A DNA stretch of 64,000 nucleotides from Proteles cristata cristata (lineage: Eukaryota; Chordata; Mammalia; Carnivora; Hyaenidae): assembly GCA_017311185.1 (NCBI GenBank), contig JAESUZ010003505.1, forward strand, positions 1,426,001-1,490,000, given 5' to 3'. The position numbers were made by a program, and so were the translations under genes. How positions within the stretch are numbered: the first letter of the stretch is position 1; every line of letters starts with the position of its first letter. The notes under the pieces were generated by a model, which did no database searches, was not told the DNA's origin, and worked only from the letters and a program-made list of their open reading frames with translations. This document shows positions 55,931 to 64,000 of this stretch, piece after piece.

Positions 55931-58186
55931 TCATCATGAGTAAAACGTGGGGCTGCTCCTTGAATGTTAAAGGCAAGATGGCGTATTCAGAGTGTGGTAA
56001 CCCAGTATTTAGCAATACTAAAAAAAAATTTTTTTTAAAGCCTCTTAAATATAACTGCTGCCAAAGAGAAAATAACACCAAGATATCTAAGTAATTGTGT
56101 TATGGAGAGTTGGGAAGCAGCTGAGAGGAGAGAAGAAATAGCATGAGGTTACACAAAGTAAAGTTTCCATTAGTGCTCTCTGGACAACGAGGTAATTATA
56201 GTAGACAGCCCGGCGTGGCACACAGTCATAAGCAGTGATCAAGTAATGTGTATCTCTGGAAGAGAGTGTTCTCAATTCTTGTGTGGGCTTTTGGAAAGAG
56301 TTTTTTTTTTTTTTCCTGTATGTTTTGTTTCCTTTGAGACGCTTTACAAGACTGAGAGAGATAAACAGTGATGGGTTCTCCAAAGCCAAGAAAGACTGCA
56401 GATATGCACAATAAGGAAAGTACTATTGCGTACATTTCTTTTCCAGCCATGCTTCATGCCACTAGCCCCGGGTGCTGTTTTCAAGCTTTGGTCTAACACT
56501 ACAGATACCCTCCGGATCATTGCTCCAGGAGGAAGGGGACAGGTGGCATACAGGAGATCAAAAGAGACTTTTATCAAAATTCACAACTGTAAGCATTCAT
56601 ATAAATCAGGGGATGGCACACTTCAACCAAGTGGGTAGCCCCTGGTCTGTTTCTGAATGCCTCATTTTTACATTTTTTAAAGACTTGTAAGGAAAAGAAA
56701 GGAAAAAGGAAAAGAATATACAGCAGTGACCATATGTGGCCCAGAAAGCCTAAGATATTCTCTCCCTGGCCTTTTGCCATTTTCATCTACTAGGAAGGGA
56801 AGAATAGCATTGGTTTTCTTTATGATGGGATGCAAGAGAGACACGTCGCCATTTTTACTTGGGCTTTGTCCTGTTCATCTGTTATTTCTTTTTAACCAGG
56901 TAGCAGAAAAATCCCCAGATTTTTTTTTTTAATATGATGTCTATTGTACCCTGTTGTCTTAAAGAAAATTTACTTGAGTTATCCAAGTGACTTCAGTTTT
57001 GATGGTATGTACATGCTGACTTACCACCATGGTGCCCTGTTCTCGCGTGGTCATAAAATTATGACACAAATACTTTTCATTGATCACAATTTAACAGCCA
57101 ATCAAGACACAGCTTCATTCCCACGATTTCGCTGTGTCTTTACAATTGAGAAGAATAGCGGCTCTAATGGGTACTATTATGGCCATTGTGTTCCTTCCAG
57201 ATGAACTCTGAGACAGCGCTAAAGCTGGACAAGTTATATAAATGTCTGCAGCCAGGACGTTATGGAAAGAATTATGTAACCTCACAGGATATAAAGATTT
57301 TGCCATAACTTTGCACTCACTGGAATCTCCTCTAGCCCGTAAAATCTGTTGTGTTCATACAAGACTCTTTGTAACAGAATACTTCTTATCATGATCACAG
57401 TCTTCAGAGCCAAGAAATAGTCTGAGAGAAGAAAAAAATATATATATATATATAGGCCTTTGGATTAGAAATTGGAAAGGTTTATTTTGAATAACTAGAG
57501 TTGAGTTGGAAAGTAAACTCCAAATTTTCCATGATCAAAAACGCAAACATGTTTTCCCTTTCAATACTGTTTTTGAGACTCTGTCTTGATGCATTTTCCC
57601 CCTGGTGTCTGCATTGTCAGTGAGGTACTCATACTTTGTTGATTTTTTTAATCTTTCACATTTAATTATCTGTTTATACCTTTGTGAGCAGTCAGATGCT
57701 CTAGCTACCTATTTTTATCAGTTGAATTCTTAGTAGTTCTATTTTCAGAAAACACCAAGATTCCCAAAGATTCAAAAACATGGTTTATAAGCTTTAAATT
57801 CCATTTTATGCATGAAGATGTTAAGTTAAACAAGGAAGCCATTAGACTGACGTGGTTCCAATACATCTGACGTAGGTAAGCAAACCAAAATTTAAGCCCG
57901 CAAATGCCTCAAGGTTAAGAAATAAAAACCTAAAGAGAGTCAATCACAAACAGCCAACTAGGCTTTTCCAAATAAGGCAAACACTTAAGCTACAACCAAT
58001 CAAATAATTTCCTTGCCTGGTTCTACATCTTACCTGTGATGAGTCTTCCCCTGGTTCCTATCAGTAGAGCACTAACCACTTTTGGTTAGGTGCTGCCCTA
58101 TTCAAATTCATTTTTGCTCAGACAAATTCTTTAAAACTTAAAAATTTAATATGCCTCAGTTTATCTTTTAACAGAAAAGTGTGCTT
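55931..58186. other. Unique-looking non-coding DNA
   Basis: No interspersed repeat recognised over 2.25 kb. T14 run at 56301-56314, A/T run near 56028-56037, (TA)n at 57438-57454. Frames of 60-100 codons crowd 56087-57204 on both strands without a common frame or domain, so none is called as coding. Confidence 0.45.
57438..57454. repeat. (TA)n microsatellite
   Basis: About eight TA units after an A-run. Confidence 0.9.
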
Positions 58187-58201
58187 AATACACAGGAATG
58201 T

Positions 58202-58417
58202 TGGGGCGTCTGTGTGGCTCAATCGGGTAAGTGTCCGACTTTGGCTCAGGCCATGATCTCTCAGTCTGTGAGTTCGAGCCCTGTGTCAGGTTCTGTGCTG
58301 ACAGCTCAGAGCCTGGAGCCTGCTTCAGATTCTGTGTCTCCATCTCTCTTCCCCTCCCCTGCTCACTCTGTATCTCTCTCTTTTTCTCAAAAATAAATAA
58401 ACATTAACATTTTTTTA
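58202..58417 (+). mobile_element. SINEC_Fc-type SINE
   Basis: 'tggggcgtctgtgtggctca', 'cgactttggctcaggccatg', 'gctgacagctcagagcctgg', CT-rich stretch and 'caaaaataaataaacattaa' tail. Target duplication of 15 bp with one mismatch: 58187-58201 (aatacacaggaatgt) and 58418-58432 (aataaacaggaatgt). Confidence 0.95.
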
Positions 58418-58432
58418 AATAAACAGGAATGT

Positions 58433-59959
58433 CAAAACAATCATTTAATTCCTTCTGCCATTACTCCATTTTAGGGGGTTTTATTTTTACTTTTCTCATC
58501 CACCAATGGCTGGTGTTAAATCTGAATCATTTAGATGAGCATATCATTAGAAGGGAGGTTCTTTTTATAACATTGGAGAACAAGGAATTAAGAATGATAT
58601 ATCCTTATTTCCTTGTTACAAATATGTGTTAGGAACAATTCCAAACTGTCAAGTCTCCGTCACTAAAACTCGTTATTACATGCACTCGTTAAGAGGTTCT
58701 AACTCTCAAACCAATACCAGGTATGTAAACCATGCTGACTCTACTGTATCAAATTATCTACAACACACTCTTCACCAGGCAGAATCCAGCCCTCTGCTTC
58801 ATGTTTACTAGATACTTCCATGAAGTTACAAAGCAAGCAAGCTATGCTAATTCAATCAAGAGTTTATCCAGCCTTCTGTTCCTTCTTCACATACATTTAT
58901 ATTTCTTTACACAGGAAATTGAAGTTTAGACTAAGGACAAAAAGGTCCTATTAGATCTTTCCTACATGCCCCTCTCCCTCTAGTTAAAGGCACTGCCATT
59001 AAACCATGATAATGACCTTACAGGGATCATGACAAATTTTACCTCAGACGATCTTTACGGTCAGTCCTGCATTAAGTAACTCAACACACAATTGTTGGTT
59101 AAATTATGTAGGAATTTTATAGCCCATATCCCAAATTCAAATGCCTGCAGGCTGGCTAGTAATGTAAATTAATAGACCTTAAGGAATGGTGAGGTGGGAG
59201 ATGAATCTTTGGCCAGCCGGCCACTCCAGCTGATGGCTGTGCCTTTGCTTCTCCAGAGAAACTGCAAATCTTGAGGTTTTATGTGGAATTATTGGCAAAT
59301 AATACAAAAGTTTTAGCAGAGTCAAAATAAAATATGGCTGCCGCCCATCTGCAGCTGGTTGCAAGCTTTGGCATAGGTGAATAAAATCCAGGATCTGTGC
59401 CATCCAGCACTGCAGAGGAGGGAAACAGACACACAAATAATAACACAAGGGGGAAATGTGAAGAATATACACAAAGAAGTGTGTGGATCATTAAGGCTGA
59501 AGCAGACATGATGAGCAGAGGAAGGGAGGAATTACTTCCAATTAAGTAAGATTTCATGGGGCAGGTGACAGTGGACCTGGTACTTCTAGAATGAACTCAA
59601 TTTTGAAATGCAGATGCAGAGGAATAAATAATTCCAGGGAGGTTGAAACAAATATAAGACAGGCAGATACATGGAGCTCTGCTGTTCAACAAATTCAGAC
59701 CACTTTAACTGCACTTTAGGGTAAGAGAACTCAAAAATGGGAGTCTGTGACACAGCCTCTGGAAAGCTTTTTCTCACCCCTCCTCTCTTCCCCACTCCAC
59801 CAAGCTGGGTATTTGTCTCTACCTTACGCTGGATAGTACTTTCATCCAGCCTCCTATATGTCTTCAAAAGTGTATGATTCTCTCTCATTATGCTTCCATC
59901 ATTTAGCCTAAATCTGGCCATATAGTGGGCTCCTAAAAGATTCCCCCCATATTTATATT
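58433..59959. other. Unique-looking non-coding DNA
   Basis: No recognised repeat. Frames of 92, 97 and 111 codons on the minus strand (59179-59921) have no domain and overlap in different frames. Confidence 0.45.
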
Positions 59960-60430
59960 TTCTTCACAGAGTTATCTATAAATAAAAATCTTGTCATATC
60001 AACCCCACCCTTCATTAAAACCTTCATTGGCTCAATGGCTTTCCATTGCTTTAGGTAAAGATCCACATCCTTTGATCCTTCACACCAAGTTCCTGCCCCC
60101 CACTCACCTCATCTACTCTTACTTTAAGAGTTTACCTCCAAAAGGCAATGAAAGCCTATTGCCACAGATTTTACTCTACTTCTAGTCCCGTAGCCTGGAA
60201 ATCTCCCCTGTGACCCTCCCACTGCCCCATCCTCATCACCTTCCTCTGCCTTCATTCAAATGCCAACTGAAAGGTCATCTCTTCAGGGAAGATTCTCCTG
60301 ATCCCCAGACCAGCTTGAAGTCTAAGGTTCTATTCAGAGGTTCTATGTCCTCGATGCTCAGTTGTTCCTTACAAACAAACACTTGATCCACCAGTCTCTC
60401 TCCACTCTGAGAGCTGAGACTATAAATATC
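59960..60430 (+). mobile_element. L2 LINE fragment, sense
   Basis: Sense L2 order: 'cattggctcaatggctttcc', 'attgctttaggtaaagatcc', 'agttcctgccccccactcac', 'cagcctggaaatctcccctg'-type words, 'tcattcaaatgccaactgaa', 'aggtcatctcttcagggaag', 'attctcctgatccccagacc'. These correspond to the L2 peptide-coding end and 3'UTR (ggcttcccattgcc..aagtcc / aaatgtca..tcagggaggcc / ccctgacc). Frame decayed. Confidence 0.8.
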
Positions 60431-60809
60431 CCACTGGAGATTAACAGTCCTTTGCAGGTGGGCACTTGGGGAAGCTCTACAGTGGAGTTTGGTGGAATTG
60501 GGACTGCATTCTGAAGCAATGTGGAACCAGAAGTTGCGTTTTTAAACCCTCTCACATCTCATCCCATTTTTCCAAATTTCACGGATACACTTACATTGAC
60601 CTAAAATCATTCAAATAGTTTTTATCCCTGACCCTGTGCTTTTCCAGCTCTCCATCTTTGTAAGACTCATCTAATCTCTTTACATCTCTTTTTCAATAAT
60701 GGCGATTTCCCCAGATTCTGATACCTTCTCATAACCCACCTTAAGTATCAGATACCCTCTCATTTTCCCAGTGAAACCATTACATATCTGTAGGATTATT
60801 TAGGGAACT
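60431..60809. other. Unique-looking non-coding DNA
   Basis: No assigned repeat. It may contain unaligned L2 3' sequence on its left. Confidence 0.4.
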
Positions 60810-60945
60810 CATTTAACTTTTCAAATTGTATTTCCCTCATCTGTAAAATAAGAACATCGTGGGTTAAATGAGGTGATGCATGTATAAAACCTGAGATAAT
60901 GCTGACCCTCTAGTTGGGGACCAATAATGAGTTTGCTTTCTCCCT
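60810..60945 (+). mobile_element. MIR SINE fragment
   Basis: 'ttgtatttccctcatctgta', 'aaataagaacatcgtgggtt', 'aaatgaggtgatgcatgtat', 'aaaacctgagataatgctga' give the sense MIR order (tttcctcatctgtaaaatggg / ggattaaatga / taatgcatgtaaag). Confidence 0.75.
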
Positions 60946-61379
60946 TTTCAGTCCTGCATTCCAGAACCCTGACTTCTTATGCCTAGTCATGAATTTCATG
61001 ATTCATTATAGCCCTGGAGAGCTGTGTTTACAGTGATCATGGCAGCCATCTTGTTCATGTGCCTTGGGACAAAGTGGGTCTGAATTCTACCCATCCTTCA
61101 TTCCACCTATTCCCACTATCAATTTTCTCTCTTCTCACATCCAACTTAACTACCACAGAATCAGAGAATCCTTAAATTAGGGCCTCTGATGCGATGGCTC
61201 ATCAAACCTTATGATTCATCATAGACTTATCCTATTTGCAATTCATTAATTTTTGGTTTGAATCTTATTTAAGATTTTCTCCTCAGCGGGACTCCCTCTT
61301 GTCCAGCCCGGCCAGCCACACAGGGCAGGTACTCATCAATGATAAGGCAGTGTTTACTTACTTTATCACAAACAAGCCT
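60946..61379. other. Unique-looking non-coding DNA
   Basis: 'atggcagccatcttgttcat' near 61040 recalls wording found in old LTRs, but nothing can be assigned. Confidence 0.35.
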
Positions 61380-61640
61380 CCATCATAAAGTCTTCTCTGA
61401 TTCCCATTCTTTTTCTAAAGATATCCTATTCCAGAAAACTGATAGTTCTCTATTTATAACTCCATTGTAGCATTTGCTGTTTCCTGCCCTGCAATGTAGT
61501 TATTTGTAAGCCAATCCCCTTCCTCTTACTAGACAGGTGAAAACTCTTATCTAGTAAGCTCCTGGATAAGAGAGGATATAAATCCATCAAGCTTCACATC
61601 CCTATGACTATGGGTATCCTTAATATTAGTGTACCCTTAA
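61380..61640 (+). mobile_element. Possible L2 LINE 3' fragment, sense
   Basis: 'aagtcttctctgattcccat', 'ttgtagcatttgctgtttcc', 'gcaatgtagttatttgtaag', 'cttactagacaggtgaaaac', 'agtaagctcctggataagag' resemble the sense L2 3' region (ccttccctgac.. / tagcactta.. / gtaattatttg / ctagactgtgagctccttgagg). Strongly diverged. Confidence 0.5.
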
Positions 61641-63697
61641 TAAGTGGGGATAAATGGGTAAGGAAAAAGTAAAAACAAATAATTTCTTAAACCTGAAGGT
61701 TACTCACCTAAGACATGTGGCCAATCATGGAAACACTTTTATCATATTTTTCAGTATAGTGTTGTTTTCTTTTCATAATCATCAAAAGGACACTATTGAG
61801 GACACTGCTTGATCTCAAATTAGTGTGTCCCCACTTGACAGGGAGGTGAAGTTGCATGGTGTAAAACTGTATGCTGAATTCAAGTAATAATCAAGATGGA
61901 AGTAGTAACTTCCTGTGGCTTCAGTCATGTGGTAGAAGTGTGTTCAGTAACCAGAGGAGAGCTCTACCCCAGTATCCCCCAGGGAAAGTGATTCTAGGAG
62001 ACAAGAATGCATCTGTGGCTAATAGGATACAAAGAGAAGATTTTTCACTTCCTAATGTAAACAGGTTCAATCTAGGTATAGTATTTCCCATGGGGGCTCC
62101 CTAAATATTTTAACAAGAGAACGAGAGCATTGAGGACAGAAAATCCACGACTGACTTCTACTGCCTAACCACAGATAAAAAATTGATTACATTTCTGTTG
62201 ATTTGAGAGGTTTCCACATAACGATTTTTTATTTCTAAACTGCAGCACAGCATTGAAATTGTAAGCTGATGTAACGCCACCTACATTGTAGTGAAGGACC
62301 ATAGCAAAATCAATATGCTGTATCTCTTCATTCACAGATGTTTATGGATTTGAGCATATAGATAATGAAGTTTATTTATTCCAGTATACACTGCTGTCAC
62401 TAAATAATGGGTTGCAAATAGCTTTGTGCTGCCAAATAGTTTGATGACATATAGCATTTTAGATAGGTCATTGTATTGCTGATTATAGAGCAGAGCAATA
62501 TTTAAATAGTAGAGAAAAAAATTAATAGAAGCATCTAGGTTGGAAGGCATGGAGAATATTACTTTCTACAATCAACCTTTAAAAATAAAGCCTCACTGGT
62601 GGTCTGAGATGTCTAGCTATGTATTTTGTCCTGTATTCACAGCAAGGCACATGCTCCAAATATAGAAATTTATTTTCCTAAACAGCTAGATGTCTGCCTA
62701 CATACTCCCTTTAATTCATAAAGAAATTGCATGTGAAAATGGGATACATGCCAGCAAGCAAGTGAGCAGCCCAGAAACTGAATGTATCTTGGTATGAAAT
62801 TTGAAAACACACATAGATTGGCTTTAAAATACTTCTTTTTTCACAAGCCATGAAATGGAATTCTATTACAATCACATAGTGGATGCACCCACGGGGGTAT
62901 ATTTGCTTCTCAAGGCTAATGGGCGTTCATCAGCAACAGGATAATATGTCCCATCATCCTTTTTCACTAACAGGGGAAAGGCATTATAGATGAGATAGGA
63001 GAGCAGCTGGACAAGGTAGTTTATATTAGCATCTAAGCAATTTCTATTTTAGGAAGGAAAAAAAATCCACACCAAAGATTTGACATCACCCAGAGAACTA
63101 TTCAGTCTGAAAGTTACTGTTGATGTGACTGATAAAAACATCTTGACATTTGAGTCTTTTAACTGCCAGTCTATCACATGAGTGGTTCCAATAATTAGTT
63201 CACTTGAAGAAGCTAACAAAGAAAGAACATAGGGAACCACTTTACCATTCAGAGGAGTAAGAGACAAAGTGAGAAGCACAATACATGTACTTACAGGAAA
63301 GGTGAGCATTTATGTGAGGAATTTTGACCATAGGACACTTATTTAAATTCCACAAGCACCACCACATAGCACAAAGGATTAAATGACATACTTTTATTTT
63401 CCAAAGCATAATAGCTATGGGGTTTTTTGACCACTTAGAGCCAGGAGTAGTATCAAGTTGATTTTGAATTTTATAGAGTCGATAGTACTTCGGTAACATG
63501 ACACAATTATCCACGGTTTACGTGTCTGTTTAAGCAAGCGTCTCTGTTTGTGGCCACTTGCTTCAATTGTGTGTTATATCATGCTGCTTATAGAACTAGA
63601 AACTCCTGGTTCAACCACTGTGCTGATCAGTTAGCTTCCTGCACTAATACACGGAAGAAAGATCTTATTTAACTGAAACATATTTCAATTATAAAAG
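61641..63697. other. Unique-looking AT-rich DNA
   Basis: No recognised repeat or gene over 2 kb. Short frames (72-90 codons) show no domain. Confidence 0.5.
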
Positions 63698-64000
63698 TGT
63701 GGTAGGTTGAATAATAACCCCCAAAGGTATCCATGCGATGATCCCAAAAATTTGCAACTGCTACCTTCTACAGCAAAAAGGATTTTGCAGGTGGGATTAA
63801 ATTAAGAATCTTAAAATAGGGAGATTAGCCTGGATCATGCAAGTGGCTACAGTGTCATCAGAAGGGTTCTTGTTAAGAGGGATGCAGGAAGGTCAAAGGC
63901 AACAGAAGGCCATGTTTTGACAAAGCAGTGACTAGAGCGTCATGGCCATCATCCTGTAGAAGCTAGAGGAGAGAACAGACAGAATGTCCCCTGGAGCTTC
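63698..64000 (+). mobile_element. MaLR/ERVL-type LTR (MLT/MST-like), cut by the window end
   Basis: Begins with the LTR-typical TG: 'tgtggtaggttgaataataa', then 'cccccaaaggtatccatgcg', 'ttttgcaggtgggattaaat', 'taagaatcttaaaatag', 'ggatcatgcaagtggctac', 'gaaggccatg' and 'gtagaagctagaggagagaa'. This follows the pattern tgtaatagactgaat..ccccccaaaattcatatg / gatta..ttaag / gaagaccatgtga. Non-coding promoter-type relic. Its right half lies outside the window. Confidence 0.65.

Noticed and set aside
56944..57204. 86-codon plus-strand frame in a repeat-free segment
   Set aside because: The translation shows no known family, and opposing frames of similar length overlap it. It was considered as a possible exon, but no supporting splice context could be argued.

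Overview
The window is vertebrate nuclear DNA from a carnivoran, most probably a cat-family (felid) genome. The main evidence is about 25 copies of a tRNA-Lys-derived SINE. It starts ggggc(a/g)cctgggtggctc, carries RNA polymerase III A-box and B-box sequences, and continues into the felid-type body 'gctgacagctcagagcctgg', a CT-rich stretch, AATAAA and an A-rich tail (SINEC_Fc and older SINEC relatives). Older mammal-wide repeats (L2, MIR, L1M/HAL1-like, MER5A, another hAT-type element and a MaLR-type LTR) lie between them. No bacterial, plasmid or phage feature is present.

I find no protein-coding gene, exon, tRNA or other RNA gene that I can support. The open reading frames are short (136 codons at most), lack recognisable domains, and many lie inside SINEs or simple repeats. 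The window is best read as intergenic DNA (a gene desert) or the inside of a very large intron; sequence alone cannot separate these.

Layout. 1-13.7 kb: six SINEs (1189, 2651, 3371, 7209, 10866, 13510), an L2 3' end and a 1.4-kb antisense L2 (9430-10860) that still shows a piece of reverse-transcriptase reading frame. 13.7-21.8 kb: an 8-kb stretch without SINEs, unique-looking except for a degraded L2; its 18.3-20.5 kb part is the best candidate for conserved non-coding DNA. 21.8-27.4 kb: SINEs, a MIR and decayed L1 pieces, ending with a hAT-type element split by a SINE. 27.4-36.5 kb: unique DNA, a 140-bp polypurine tract with a G-quadruplex-like end (29788-29927), an L1/HAL1-like piece, four SINEs, MER5A and MIR. 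36.5-42.6 kb: unique DNA, then a young-looking SINE with perfect 13-bp target duplications (40744) and an antisense L1 broken by two SINEs. 42.6-50.4 kb: another 8-kb SINE-free stretch, with L2 and MIR remnants at both ends and a repeat-free core (about 45.6-49.6 kb). 50.4-58.4 kb: six SINEs, including a head-to-tail pair (55060 and 55273), an L1 3' end and MIRs. 58.4-64 kb: L2 and MIR remnants and, at the right edge, an incomplete MaLR-like LTR.

No set of genes works together here. The biology visible is retrotransposition history (nested insertions, target-site duplications, SINE subfamilies), simple-repeat and non-B-DNA sequences, and several repeat-free islands that might hold distal regulatory elements. 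Repeat family names come from remembered consensus patterns, not from a database search, and the ends of old elements are approximate.
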